DNA of 64,000 bases from contig NZ_JABAFC010000010.1 of NCBI RefSeq assembly GCF_012843435.1, forward strand, positions 37,336-101,335. Reading direction: 5' to 3'. Each line of letters starts with the position of its first letter. Position 1 is the first letter of the stretch. This document shows positions 47,147 through 57,353 of the stretch, in pieces. The notes beneath the pieces were generated by a model. The model had not been told where the DNA came from. It was given only the letters and a program-made list of their open reading frames with translations, and did not search any database. The DNA is from Psychrobacillus sp. BL-248-WT-3. GTDB taxonomy: Bacteria > Bacillota > Bacilli > Bacillales_A > Planococcaceae. The position numbers and the translations under genes are program-made.

Positions 47147-48049
47147 GTGAGAGGAGAGAGAAAGCTGAAACCTGTAGATAATACCAATACTTTAACTTTA
47201 GAACCTACTCAATGGAAGTCTTCTAAAACTACCTTTATTCAAAAGATGAAGAGAAACAAAGGAGCCGTCATTGGCTCCTGCATATTACTATTTTTCATCA
47301 TTACTTCAGCTTTTGCTCCATTGTTTGCAACATATCCTGTAAACGAAATGAACTTCGAAGATAGCTTAAAAGGGCCAAGTATAGATCACTGGTTGGGTAC
47401 AGATGAATTTGGAAGAGACATTTGGACTCGTATTCTTTACGGAGGTAGAGTTTCCTTATTGATGGGCTTGTTCGCAGTTGTTATCTCAGGAACAATTGGC
47501 GTTCTATTAGGAGTCGTTGCCGGATATTACCGAAAAGCAGATATTTATATCATGCAGTTCATTGATATTTTAATGGTTTTCCCATCCTTACTAATGGCTA
47601 TTGCGATTGTTGCTGTTTTAGGAGTAGGTTTAACAAATGCAATGATTGCAGTAGCTATATCGGCTGTTCCTTCCTTTGTCAGAGTTGTCAGAGGAGCAGT
47701 TTTAATGATTAGAGAAACGGAATATGTAGAGGCTGCTCGAGCGCTAGGGCTAAGGAACGGGAAAATAATATTTAGACATATCCTGCCGAATGTTACCTCT
47801 CCAATCATCATCTTAGCAACTTTAGAATTCGGTAGTGCCATACTTTCTGCTGCATCGCTTAGCTTTTTAGGACTAGGGGCTCAGCCACCTAATCCAGAGT
47901 GGGGAGCACTAGTTTATGTAGGAAAATCATTTTTAAGTCAAGCATGGTGGATGACATTATTTCCTGGACTAGCAATCATGCTCGTAGTACTGGGCTTTAA
48001 CCTGCTAGGCGATGGTTTTAGAGATGCATTAGATCCTAAATCCAAATAA
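47147..48049 (+). CDS. Peptide ABC transporter permease (DppC/GsiD type)
   Basis: 300 residues from GTG 47147. Six membrane helices, the D-E-F-G-R-D-I-W-T-R-I-L-Y-G-G-R motif and the EAA loop E-A-A-R-A-L-G-L-R-N-G-K-I. The start is uncertain: GAGAGGAGAGA lies just after the GTG and points to CTG 47165 (7 nt spacing), which would shorten the protein by six residues. Second membrane subunit of the peptide importer. Confidence 0.92.
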   Translation: MRGERKLKPVDNTNTLTLEPTQWKSSKTTFIQKMKRNKGAVIGSCILLFFIITSAFAPLFATYPVNEMNFEDSLKGPSIDHWLGTDEFGRDIWTRILYGGRVSLLMGLFAVVISGTIGVLLGVVAGYYRKADIYIMQFIDILMVFPSLLMAIAIVAVLGVGLTNAMIAVAISAVPSFVRVVRGAVLMIRETEYVEAARALGLRNGKIIFRHILPNVTSPIIILATLEFGSAILSAASLSFLGLGAQPPNPEWGALVYVGKSFLSQAWWMTLFPGLAIMLVVLGFNLLGDGFRDALDPKSK

Positions 48050-48072
48050 TTATCAAACAAGGAGTGACTCAG

Positions 48073-48966
48073 TTGATTTTACAGCAAAAAATAGAGGACT
48101 ATATTAAGGATTTGGAAGCGGACTATGGAATATATATTAAGCATTTACAAACAAACGAAGAGGTTAATATACAGGAAGACAAGTTATTTCAAACAGCAAG
48201 TGTGGTCAAACTTCCAGTTCTAGCAGCCTTATATGAAAAGGTATATAGTGGAGAGATTAAACTTAACCAGAGGATACAGCTCACCGAAGAAGACCATGTA
48301 CCTGGCTCTGGAGTATTTCAGGAAATGGAGTATGGGATAAAGCCGACTATTAAGGATTTAGCGACCATGATGATCATTGTGAGTGATAACCTTGCTACCG
48401 ATAAATTATTGAAAATTCTTGGTGGAGTTAAGCCGGTGAAAGAAGCAATGGACAGATTAGGGCTTAAAAATATTTATATCAAGCATTCCATTTGGGAACT
48501 TTTGAGCTTGAGTGTAGGAATACCTTATCAGCCATACAGTGCAGAGCTTTTTGATGAAATTATTAGACGCTTAAAAGAACAGGAAGTAGATTGGGAAAGT
48601 GTCGTTTATCAGCACAATAAAGAAAGCAATGTGAGCTCTGCAAAGGATATGTCCCTTTTACTAGAACTGTTTGCTAAAGGAGAGTTTGTCTCAACAAAAT
48701 GTTCAAGTGAAATAGTAGATATCCTATCTAGACAGCATTACCAGCAACGTATTGGAGGGCTGCTTCCTCGTAATACGCCTGTAGCTAATAAAACGGGTAG
48801 CCTTGGAACGATGTACAATGATGCAGGGATCGTCTATTTACCAGAAGATAAGGGGCAGTATGTCATTTGTGTTTTCTCAAATGGCAATTCTTTAGAATAT
48901 GAGGGAGACGAGCCAATTGCTCAAATTTCTAAATTAGCATATGAATATTTCTTAGGCGGGAGGTAG
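48073..48966 (+). CDS. Class A beta-lactamase-related serine hydrolase
   Basis: 297 residues with TTG 48073; AAGGAG lies 9 nt upstream, and a GTG at 48064 overlaps that site. The three class A motifs are present: S-V-V-K (about 43-46), S-D-N (about 103) and K-T-G (about 240). No signal peptide is visible, so it looks cytoplasmic. It lies inside a peptide-transport operon, which suggests hydrolysis of an imported D-amino-acid or cell-wall peptide rather than drug resistance. That role is inference. The omega-loop glutamate was not located with certainty. Confidence 0.85.
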   Translation: MILQQKIEDYIKDLEADYGIYIKHLQTNEEVNIQEDKLFQTASVVKLPVLAALYEKVYSGEIKLNQRIQLTEEDHVPGSGVFQEMEYGIKPTIKDLATMMIIVSDNLATDKLLKILGGVKPVKEAMDRLGLKNIYIKHSIWELLSLSVGIPYQPYSAELFDEIIRRLKEQEVDWESVVYQHNKESNVSSAKDMSLLLELFAKGEFVSTKCSSEIVDILSRQHYQQRIGGLLPRNTPVANKTGSLGTMYNDAGIVYLPEDKGQYVICVFSNGNSLEYEGDEPIAQISKLAYEYFLGGR

Positions 48967-48971
48967 ATCGA

Positions 48972-49970
48972 TTGACTATCCAACCTTTAGAGGACTTATT
49001 AACGATTGATCATTTAAATATATCTTTTACAAATCATAAATCGGAAGTCATACCAGCAGTCAAAGATTTATCGTTTTATATTCAACAGGGGGAAACGCTA
49101 GGCTTAGTTGGAGAATCAGGCTGTGGGAAAAGTGTAACTGCCTTATCATTGATGCAGTTAATTGAAGAAAATACGAGCTCTATTCAAGGTGAAATCGTCT
49201 TTGAAGGAGAGAATTTAAACACATTTTCGGAAAAAGACATGCACAATATCCGGGGCAATAAAATCTCGATGATTTTTCAGGAGCCTATGACATCTTTGAA
49301 TCCAGTCCATAAAATAGGAAAGCAGATTAGCGAGGTTCTTTTTCTACATGGGTTTGCTACGAAATCAAACAGCAAGGAAAAAACAATTGAAATTCTAAAA
49401 AAGGTAGGGATTCCTCGAGCAGAAAGCATCATAGAAGAATATCCCCATCAGCTCTCTGGTGGTATGAGACAAAGGGTCATGATTGCAATGGCAATGGCAT
49501 GTAATCCTAAACTACTCATTGCAGATGAGCCTACCACTGCATTAGATGTAACGATTCAGGCACAGATTTTAGAGCTGATGAAGCAATTGCAGCTGGAATA
49601 TAACACAGCAATCTTACTCATAACCCATGATTTAGGGGTAATCTCGGAAATGGCAGACAGGGTCATCGTCATGTATTATGGACAAATTGTTGAGCAAGCA
49701 GATGTTAGGACAATCTTTAAGAACCCAAAACATCCCTATACAATTGGTTTGTTAAATTCTGTTCCGAATATCCATAGTGAAAGTAATAATCGTCTCACTC
49801 CAATCGAAGGAAATGTCCCTAATATAGGGGCAATTAAGGAAGGTTGTCCGTTCCGCTTTAGGTGTCAGCACGTACATGCCAAATGCCAAGAACATAATCC
49901 CCCCTTATTCGAGCTGAATGCTCAGCGGGTAAGGTGTTGGTTATACGAAGAGCAGGGGGTGAAATCTTGA
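48972..49970 (+). CDS. Peptide ABC transporter ATPase (DppD type)
   Basis: 332 residues. Walker [10 protein letters not shown]-loop [10 protein letters not shown], signature L-S-G-G-M-R-Q-R, Walker [13 protein letters not shown], and the C-terminal four-cysteine region (G-C-P-F-R-F-R-C...C...C) typical of oligopeptide ATPases with an iron-sulfur-like motif. TTG start with GGGAGG upstream. Its stop overlaps the next start (TTGA). Confidence 0.94.
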   Translation: MTIQPLEDLLTIDHLNISFTNHKSEVIPAVKDLSFYIQQGETLGLVGESGCGKSVTALSLMQLIEENTSSIQGEIVFEGENLNTFSEKDMHNIRGNKISMIFQEPMTSLNPVHKIGKQISEVLFLHGFATKSNSKEKTIEILKKVGIPRAESIIEEYPHQLSGGMRQRVMIAMAMACNPKLLIADEPTTALDVTIQAQILELMKQLQLEYNTAILLITHDLGVISEMADRVIVMYYGQIVEQADVRTIFKNPKHPYTIGLLNSVPNIHSESNNRLTPIEGNVPNIGAIKEGCPFRFRCQHVHAKCQEHNPPLFELNAQRVRCWLYEEQGVKS

Positions 49971-50962
49971 ATAAACCTCTGTTGATTGTAGAGAACTTAA
50001 AAACTCATTTTCCCGTTAAAAAAAGTTTCTTTAAACAAAAAAAGCAGTTTGTCAAAGCCGTAGACGGACTGAATTTTTATGTGAATAGAGGAGAAACATT
50101 AGGGATAGTAGGAGAGAGTGGCTGTGGCAAATCAACAATGGGTCGAAGTATTCTTCGTCTGATTGAACCAACAGAAGGAAGAATTACGTTCAAAGGGGAG
50201 GAGATAACCTCCTTAAACGAAAGAGACCTAAGAAAAATGAGAGGCGAGATGCAAATAGTTTTTCAAGATCCTTTTGCTTCTCTTAATCCCAAAATGACAG
50301 TAGGTGCAATATTAGGTGAAGCAATACAAACCCACCAAATTGGACAAGGCTCTAGGGAAAGAGCAAAAAAAGTCCAAGAGTTATTAGTGAATGTAGGTCT
50401 TAGTCCAAGTTACATCGACCGCTATCCACATGAATTTAGCGGCGGACAAAGACAGCGAATTGGAATTGCTAGGGCTATTGCTGTGAATCCCTCTCTAATA
50501 ATCGCAGATGAACCTGTTTCTGCTTTAGATGTCTCAGTCCAGGCGCAGATACTAAATCTATTTCAAGATTTAAAAGAGTCTCTTGGTCTTACTTACATAT
50601 TCATCGCGCATGATCTTAGTGTCGTAAAGCATGTCAGCGATAGAATAGGTGTGATGTATTTAGGGAGAATAGTAGAATTATCCAATAAAAAAGGGTTATT
50701 TCAAAATCCACTACACCCTTATACGCAAGCGCTCATGTCGGCAGTTCCTTCATTAGATCCAGATGTAAAGAAAGAAAGGATTATCTTAACAGGTGACGTA
50801 CCAAGCCCCTCCAACCCGCCGAGCGGCTGTACTTTTCACACTAGATGTCCCTTTAAACAAAGCATATGCGAAATGGTCGTTCCTCGAGAGATTAATGTTG
50901 CGGAAGGTAGGTATGTTAGTTGTCATAAATATGATGATGAGTTTGAGGAGAGTTTTGTTTGA
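49967..50962 (+). CDS. Peptide ABC transporter ATPase (DppF/OppF type)
   Basis: 331 residues. Walker A G-E-S-G-C-G-K-S, signature F-S-G-G-Q-R-Q-R, Walker [14 protein letters not shown]-terminal C-T-F-H-T-R-C-P motif. The frame is open from 49934, but TTG 49967, overlapping the upstream stop and preceded by GGGGGTGA, is the likely start. Second ATPase of the importer and last gene of the operon. Confidence 0.93.
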   Translation: MNKPLLIVENLKTHFPVKKSFFKQKKQFVKAVDGLNFYVNRGETLGIVGESGCGKSTMGRSILRLIEPTEGRITFKGEEITSLNERDLRKMRGEMQIVFQDPFASLNPKMTVGAILGEAIQTHQIGQGSRERAKKVQELLVNVGLSPSYIDRYPHEFSGGQRQRIGIARAIAVNPSLIIADEPVSALDVSVQAQILNLFQDLKESLGLTYIFIAHDLSVVKHVSDRIGVMYLGRIVELSNKKGLFQNPLHPYTQALMSAVPSLDPDVKKERIILTGDVPSPSNPPSGCTFHTRCPFKQSICEMVVPREINVAEGRYVSCHKYDDEFEESFV

Positions 50963-50966
50963 GCTG

Positions 50967-51036
50967 TCCCTGTGTCCCACGTAATTCCCTTATAATTCAT
51001 TCCAGTAAGCAGCCACATCAGGCTGCTTTTTTCTTC
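50967..51036 (+). terminator. Terminator of the peptide transporter operon, with TGTGTC-type element
   Basis: AGCAGCC (51008-51014) and GGCTGCT (51021-51027) then TTTTTTCTTC. About 40 nt upstream lies CTGTCCCTGTGTCCCACGTAATT, a partial copy of the dispersed element that precedes similar terminators at 57402, 59430 and 63441. Confidence 0.85.
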
Positions 51037-51964
51037 GTTTCTACTTCTGTGTTACACATATTTAAAAAACTGTGTTGAAAATCTTTCCGGATAAAGATAG
51101 TGACTATTATTCGCATTCAAAATTTTATAATAGGGTCCATAAATTAATAGTAGAATGAAAAACTTTCCTCCCTTTTTTCACATAATATGACAGAGAATGC
51201 TGTCGATAAAGATGGAATAAAGAATAATTTACAAGAATAAGAATTCAAATGTAATTAATTGTCGGAATAATACAATTTATTTTTCCTTGAAATATTTGTA
51301 TATTTTAATAGGGAGAATTAGGAAAAAAAGATTTACTATTGACACAGAATGTATGCGATTAAAGTCTTCTAATCAGTGGAGGTTTAAATCCAAAGCTGCT
51401 ATATGAAGATTGTGGTATACGAAGCAAATAATGTAGCAATAGAATTACACGTTGCACAAATGCTGATTTAGAAGATATTGCAGAGGTTTAGTAACAGAGC
51501 GGATAGGAGGTGAAAAAATAGATGTGCTATATGCTGGGTCTAATTGTAGTGCTAACGATATGCACCATTAGTAGCGCAATAGCCATCAGGGTCGGAAACA
51601 GTTGCTAGTGGTATTAATTAAGCTGGCTAATGGTTCTTAAAAATACTCTACAAAACGATTACCGCATCTTCAATACGGATTTGAAGCAACCTCTGTAAAG
51701 CTTTGCTAATTATTACTGTCAATAATGTAAAAAGGTTTTTCTTGACCCCGTAACAAACAATTCTCTCATAAATATTTATTCCAGCGGTAGATAGCTATTC
51801 TTTCATACTTGAAAGCACATAGATTGGTAAGTATTAAGTACAATTTGATACCTCATCTATCTAATAGGAAGTGTGCGATCCTCATTAAAAGACAGTAGCT
51901 TAAAGATGAATTTAAAATTGCGCTTTAAAAGTAAAAAACATTTGTACTAATAGGGGGGAATTTA
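51037..51964. other. Non-coding gap before the subtilase gene
   Basis: About 930 AT-rich bases. Apart from the small ORF at 51522, I see no gene, hairpin array or known riboswitch. The sequence at 51340-51480 has short frames that look like decayed coding DNA. A long 5' leader for the subtilase gene is possible. Confidence 0.45.
51522..51608 (+). CDS. Possible 28-residue membrane peptide
   Basis: ATG 51522 follows AGGAGGTGAAAAAATAG, a near-perfect ribosome site with 9 nt spacing. The 28 codons encode one hydrophobic helix (L-I-V-V-L-T-I-C-T-I-S-S-A-I-A-I) with a short tail R-V-G-N-S-C. No family known. It may be a small membrane peptide, or chance in AT-rich DNA; the ribosome site is the main support. 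Confidence 0.35.
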   Translation: MCYMLGLIVVLTICTISSAIAIRVGNSC

Positions 51965-54900
51965 GTGGGGAAAAAACTAGTTTATAAGTTTTTTAAAGTG
52001 TTTTTAGTACTAGCTATGGTCTTGACGATGTTCAGTCCAATGATGACTGCATCCGCAAATGGGGAGAAAAAGCCGTTCAAGCCAAACATTCCAAGTGAAA
52101 GTACTATGGAGCTAAAGGCGGCAATAGCAGAACAAGTAAGTTTGTCGCTTAATGGACCGAAGCTTCACAAAGATTTACAAAATATTTCAGGCAATCAGGA
52201 AGTTGCTGTAATTATTCATCTTTCAGAGAAACCTGTTGCGCTTGAAAAAGGAATTAATGAGTTAAAAGGAAAATCGTTCACTGCTGCTCAAGAAAGTAAG
52301 ATAAGAAGTAATGTACGAGCTCAACAAACAGCTGTAAAGAAAGAGATTAACCTTAAAAAGATATCAATGAAACAAGGATATACATTTGACACTGTTTTAA
52401 ATGGTTTTGCGGCGGTTGTTAAAGCGGAAGACCTACCAAAACTATTAGAAGTTAAGGGTGTAACGCTAGTAGAGCCTGATGCAATCGTTTATGCATCGGA
52501 AGCACCTCAAAAAACAAAAACTGTTAATTCCTCTTCTATTAAAAAAGAGGGAAAAATAGATGCAAAGATGAATACAAGCATTTCATTTCTTGGCATTGAA
52601 AGACTTTGGAATGAAGGAATAGAAGGGCAAGGCATTAAGGTTGCAGTACTAGATACGGGTATTGATGCAGACCATCCAGAGTTTGCTAACATCTACAAGG
52701 GCGGAAAGAATTTCATACCTAATTCATCTACGTATACAAGACCTCGTGCAGACGATGATGCATCGGAAACTTTACCTTCCGAACGTCCTGCTGGAACTCC
52801 TGAATTTAATGCGAATGGGAGCTCATTCTATACATCTCATGGTACACATGTTGCTGGTACAATCGCAGCGATCGGGGCTAATGAGTTCGGAATCAAGGGA
52901 ATTGCTCCAAAGGTAGATTTATATGCTTACCGTGTATTAGGTGCTTACGGAAGTGGATCTACTTCAGGTATCATTAAAGCTATTGATACTGCGGTAGTAG
53001 AAAAAATGGATGTTATTAACCTTTCTCTTGGTGGGGGAGCTAACACTGAAACAGATAGTGGATCTTTTGCAATTAATAATGCAATGATGGCAGGGACTAT
53101 TTCTGTAATTGCTACAGGAAACTCAGGTCCTAACCGTGGGACGATGGGAACTCCTGCTACTGCAAGATTAGGAATTGCTGTTGGAAACACGACTAATCCG
53201 GAAAAAATGCATAACGGACAAGTGAAAGTTACGGTTGGTGAGTATAATTTAACAAAGCAACTGCAACTAATGGGGACAACTTTTGGTACAGACGTTTCCA
53301 CTCAGCTTCAAGGTGAATTTGATTTAGTTGCTGTTCCTGGAAATGGAGAAGTAAAAGATTACAACGGACTAGATGTTCAAGGAAAGGTTGTTCTAGTTTC
53401 TCGTGGCGGAATTGCATTTGTCGATAAAATTGCAAATGCAAAGCAAAACGGGGCTATGGGAGCAATTATTCATAACTTTGCGGGAGGTACCGGTGCACCA
53501 AATGCCTCTGGAACATTCTTAGGAGACTCTTTTGACTTTATCCCAACGTTTGATATGTCTCAAACAGACGGGGACGCAATTCGTGCAGCATTAGTAAACG
53601 GATCAGGGAAGGTTTCATTCGGGAACTTTGGTTCTACACAAACTACTGGGGATGATGTGAACAGCTCAAGCTCACGTGGGCCATCTACTCCTAACTTTGA
53701 TATTAAACCTGATGTGAGTGCACCTGGTACAAACATTATGTCTACAATACCTATGTACAAAACAGACTTCCCGGAAGCTGTGTATGGTGAAGCTTATGAT
53801 CGTAAAACAGGAACGTCTATGGCAACTCCTCATATCGCAGGGATTGCAGCTCTTGTTAAACAAGCAAATCCGACATGGAATGCTTTCGATGTAAAGGTTG
53901 CTCTTTCCAATACAGCTAAAATTCTAGACAAGACTAAATTTGATGTGTTTGCGCAAGGCGCTGGCCGTGTAGATGCGTATGCCGCTGCTCATCCAAATGT
54001 ACTTGCTTATGCAATTGACACAGCTGTATTAGATGGAAGTGGAGCAGTTGTTGAAAACTTGAAAGGGACGGTCACATTTGGTCCGCAATCTTTGAAGGAT
54101 AATAACATTTCTGTTACAAAACAAATTCTAGTAAAAGATTTAAAGAATACAGGTGGAAACTATAATGTAACCGTAGATGTTACAAAAACATTTGCGGATG
54201 CTAAAGTGACGGTTGATAAACCGACATTTACATTGGCAGGAGAGCAGTTGTTAAACGTCACGTTGACAGCTTCTAAAGCAACAGCACCACCGAAGGGATC
54301 TGAAATTCTAGGTTATATCCGTATTAACGGTGGAGGTTCAGAGGTTTCATTACCATTTGCTGCAGACTTTTCTACTGTTGTAGCACCTTCTACAGAAATT
54401 AAAGATATGTCTATTACAGAAACAGATCTTTCCTTTAATGGAGATGGTGTGAAGGACACAGCTAACCTTTCATTCACATTAACTGGTCCTGTGACAACAA
54501 ACTATATTGAGCTTTGGGATATGATGAATCCTGAAAGTGGAGAATATGGAGATGGTTATATCGGTTATTTACATGCTGGTACTTCACTTGCAGCAGGTAA
54601 ATGGACGCTACCGATTAATGGCGAGTACAAACCTTGGAGTTCTGCACCTGCAACAACCATTCCAGACGGTCTGTACACAATTGACTTTAGTGGTCTAACA
54701 ACAACAGGAGCAGTCATTGGTGATTATGCAGGTCCAATCGTAGTAAAGACAACTAAACCAGAAATCGCAGGCTCTGTGAAGGACGGAGTGGCAACCGGGA
54801 AAGTAACAGACAAGTATATTACGTATAACGAAGAATTATATTTATACGGATTAGAATATGATTTGAATGCAAAATTAAATGCTTCCTATGTTGCAACTGT

Positions 54901-57289
54901 AAACGGAGTACCTGCTGCGCCTGTAAAATTCAATTTAGCACAGGACGGGTCATTCACATTCCCAGTGGCAACAGGAACTAACTCTATCAAAGTAGTTGTC
55001 CAAGATGCTGCAGGTAATGTAGGAGAAGCATTAATCTATGAAAATAACAATCCTGATCCAGAACCAGAACCAGTAGTAACACTAGCTGTTAATCCATCTA
55101 AACTTGATTTAGAAACTGGTAAAACAGCTCAACTTTCGGTTATAGAAACATCTACTCCAGCAGAAGGAACAGCGACTGATAAAGATGTAACTGCAGAAGC
55201 TACTTACACAGTAGCGGACGAAGGTGTAGTAAAAGTTTCTAAAGGATTAGTAACAGCTGTTGCTAAAGGATCTACAACAATCACTATTACTCATGGTGCA
55301 AATACAGTGACTGTCAATGTAACCGTGAAAGATGCTGATGTTATTGTCCCTGGCGTGAAGCTAGTTGCAAACAAAACGCAAGTTGATTTGGATCCTAAAA
55401 AAGAATTCCAACTGAATATTAAAGAGGTAACAACAACTGCAGATGGTAAAACAAAACAACAAGATGTAACGAAAGCTGCAACATACAAAGTAGCAGATAC
55501 TAAAGTTGTTTCTGTGAAGAATGGTTTAATCACAGCTAAAAATGCAGGTAGTACAACAATTACCGTTAAATATGGTAAAAACGAGCTGACTATTAATGTG
55601 AACGTGATAGAACCAGTCGTAACATTGACTGCGAACAAAACTGAGCTTAATTTGGATCCAGGAAAAGAAGCTCGCCTAACGATTAAAGAAGTAACAACTG
55701 GAGCAGACGGAAAAACAAAAACAGTCGACGTAACGAAGGCTGCAACATATAAAGTTGCGGACAATAAAGTCGTTTCTGCAAAAGAAGGATTAGTAATTGC
55801 TAAAAATGCAGGTAGTACAACAATTGCAGTTAAATATGGTAAAAATGAGTTAAATGTGAATGTTACAGTTACAGAGCCAGGAGTGACATTGACAACAAAC
55901 AAAACACAAATCGATCTAGAGCCAGGCAAAGAATCACAACTGGTTATTAAAGAAGTTACAACAGGTGCTGACGGAAAAACAAAGCAGAAGGATGTAACAA
56001 AATCTGCAACGTATCAAGTAGCAAACGGTAATGTAGCTTCTGTTAGCAATGGCTTAGTAATAGCGAAAAGTGCAGGAGAAACAACAATCACAGTTAAGTA
56101 TGGTAAAAATGAATTAAAGGTAAATGTCACAGTTACAGAACCAATCATCACTCTGACTACAAACAAATCAGAGGTTAATCTGGAACCAGGCAAGGAATCT
56201 CAACTGAAGATCAAACAAGTAACAACTTCAGCAGATGGAAAAACAAAAGAGGTTGATGTAACAAGCTTTGCAACGTATAAAACTGCCAATAACAAAGTGG
56301 CAACGGTAAGCGGTGGCTTAATCAAGGCTAAAGGTGCGGGCACTACAACCATTACAGTAAAATACGGTAAAAATGAATTAACTGTAAATGTATCAGTTAC
56401 CGAGCCAGAAGTAACATTAACTGTTGATAAAACAGAAGTTAGTCTAGGGTCAGGAAAAGAAGTGCAATTAAAAGTGAAGGAAATTACAACAACAGCAGAT
56501 GGAAAAACAACAGAAAAAAATGTTTCCGCATCTGCAAAATATAAAGTAGCAGATACTAAAGTAGCTTCTGTAACTAATGGTTTAGTAAGAGGAAAAGCGG
56601 CAGGAAATACAACAATTAACATTAAATATGGCAAAAATGATTTGACAGTAAATGTGTCGGTCATTGAACCAAAAGTCACATTAAGTGTTGATAATAACCA
56701 ATTGAATTTAGAAAAAGGAAAAGAAGCTCAGCTGACTGTTAAAGAAATAACGACAACGGCAGATGGAGAAACAACAGAAAAAGACGTTACAACATCTGCA
56801 AAATATAAAGTAGCAGCTCCTAAAGTAGCATCTGTAACTAATGGTTTAGTATTAGCAAAAGCAACAGGAGAAACAACTATTACTGTTGTCTATGGTAAAA
56901 ATGAGCAAACAGTAAATGTATCTGTTTCAGAACCAGAAGTAACTATTAAAGCAGATAAAACGCAAGTGGATCTAAAACCAGGTAAGGAATTACAACTAAC
57001 TATTACAGAAGTTACGACATCTGCAGATGGGCAAACATCTGAAAGAGATGTAACAATAGCTGCTTCATACAAAACAGATAATAATAAAATTGCCTCTGTC
57101 ACTAGTGGACTAGTAAGAGCAAAGAGCATTGGAGAAACAATGGTCACTGTTAAGTATGGTAAGCACACAATTATCATTAGCGTAGTAGTTTCTGAACAAG
57201 GGAAATTGGGTAGTGAATCGGTTAATAGCGAATTATTCCTACTTCCTGAAGTACCTACACCAATATTCGAGGATAAAATTGCAAGTTAA
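51965..57289 (+). CDS. Vpr-like subtilisin-family protease with Big2-like repeats
   Basis: 1774 residues, GTG start behind TAGGGGGGAA. Signal peptide about 1-31; I9-type propeptide (about 75-175); S8 catalytic domain with Asp in L-D-T-G-I-D-A-D-H-P (about 228), His in S-H-G-T-H-V-A-G (about 292) and Ser in G-T-S-M-A-T-P-H (about 617). A PA domain (about 450-550) is inserted, as in Vpr. Fn3-like and other beta domains run to about 1030, then eight tandem Big2-like repeats of about 86 residues follow (1037-1745). No LPxTG or SLH anchor. Secreted protease, probably held near the wall by its repeats, feeding the peptide importer next door. Confidence 0.93.
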   Translation: MGKKLVYKFFKVFLVLAMVLTMFSPMMTASANGEKKPFKPNIPSESTMELKAAIAEQVSLSLNGPKLHKDLQNISGNQEVAVIIHLSEKPVALEKGINELKGKSFTAAQESKIRSNVRAQQTAVKKEINLKKISMKQGYTFDTVLNGFAAVVKAEDLPKLLEVKGVTLVEPDAIVYASEAPQKTKTVNSSSIKKEGKIDAKMNTSISFLGIERLWNEGIEGQGIKVAVLDTGIDADHPEFANIYKGGKNFIPNSSTYTRPRADDDASETLPSERPAGTPEFNANGSSFYTSHGTHVAGTIAAIGANEFGIKGIAPKVDLYAYRVLGAYGSGSTSGIIKAIDTAVVEKMDVINLSLGGGANTETDSGSFAINNAMMAGTISVIATGNSGPNRGTMGTPATARLGIAVGNTTNPEKMHNGQVKVTVGEYNLTKQLQLMGTTFGTDVSTQLQGEFDLVAVPGNGEVKDYNGLDVQGKVVLVSRGGIAFVDKIANAKQNGAMGAIIHNFAGGTGAPNASGTFLGDSFDFIPTFDMSQTDGDAIRAALVNGSGKVSFGNFGSTQTTGDDVNSSSSRGPSTPNFDIKPDVSAPGTNIMSTIPMYKTDFPEAVYGEAYDRKTGTSMATPHIAGIAALVKQANPTWNAFDVKVALSNTAKILDKTKFDVFAQGAGRVDAYAAAHPNVLAYAIDTAVLDGSGAVVENLKGTVTFGPQSLKDNNISVTKQILVKDLKNTGGNYNVTVDVTKTFADAKVTVDKPTFTLAGEQLLNVTLTASKATAPPKGSEILGYIRINGGGSEVSLPFAADFSTVVAPSTEIKDMSITETDLSFNGDGVKDTANLSFTLTGPVTTNYIELWDMMNPESGEYGDGYIGYLHAGTSLAAGKWTLPINGEYKPWSSAPATTIPDGLYTIDFSGLTTTGAVIGDYAGPIVVKTTKPEIAGSVKDGVATGKVTDKYITYNEELYLYGLEYDLNAKLNASYVATVNGVPAAPVKFNLAQDGSFTFPVATGTNSIKVVVQDAAGNVGEALIYENNNPDPEPEPVVTLAVNPSKLDLETGKTAQLSVIETSTPAEGTATDKDVTAEATYTVADEGVVKVSKGLVTAVAKGSTTITITHGANTVTVNVTVKDADVIVPGVKLVANKTQVDLDPKKEFQLNIKEVTTTADGKTKQQDVTKAATYKVADTKVVSVKNGLITAKNAGSTTITVKYGKNELTINVNVIEPVVTLTANKTELNLDPGKEARLTIKEVTTGADGKTKTVDVTKAATYKVADNKVVSAKEGLVIAKNAGSTTIAVKYGKNELNVNVTVTEPGVTLTTNKTQIDLEPGKESQLVIKEVTTGADGKTKQKDVTKSATYQVANGNVASVSNGLVIAKSAGETTITVKYGKNELKVNVTVTEPIITLTTNKSEVNLEPGKESQLKIKQVTTSADGKTKEVDVTSFATYKTANNKVATVSGGLIKAKGAGTTTITVKYGKNELTVNVSVTEPEVTLTVDKTEVSLGSGKEVQLKVKEITTTADGKTTEKNVSASAKYKVADTKVASVTNGLVRGKAAGNTTINIKYGKNDLTVNVSVIEPKVTLSVDNNQLNLEKGKEAQLTVKEITTTADGETTEKDVTTSAKYKVAAPKVASVTNGLVLAKATGETTITVVYGKNEQTVNVSVSEPEVTIKADKTQVDLKPGKELQLTITEVTTSADGQTSERDVTIAASYKTDNNKIASVTSGLVRAKSIGETMVTVKYGKHTIIISVVVSEQGKLGSESVNSELFLLPEVPTPIFEDKIAS
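55076..57190 (+). repeat. Eight coding repeats (Big2-like) in the subtilase
   Basis: Each unit of about 258 bp encodes a start like V-T-L-T-x-N-K-T-x-V-x-L-x-P-G-K-E, a middle E-V-T-T-x-A-D-G-K-T-K, and an end S-x-G-L-V-x-A-K-x-A-G-x-T-T-I-T-V-K-Y-G-K-N-E-L. Units 2 to 8 are most alike; the first is diverged and lies next to an acidic N-P-D-P-E-P-E-P linker. Confidence 0.88.
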
Positions 57290-57299
57290 TTAAAATGGA

Positions 57300-57342
57300 A
57301 AAGGAGTAGCAGACGTGAAATCGTCGGGCTACTCCTTTTTTG
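57300..57342 (+). terminator. Terminator of the subtilase gene
   Basis: AAGGAGTAGC (57301-57310) and GCTACTCCTT (57328-57337) then TTTTT. Confidence 0.9.
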
Positions 57343-57353
57343 ATATGGGAAAG

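Noticed and set aside
51340..51720. Riboswitch in the subtilase leader
   Set aside because: I looked for conserved cores of common classes (c-di-GMP, SAM, T-box, TPP, glycine) and found none.
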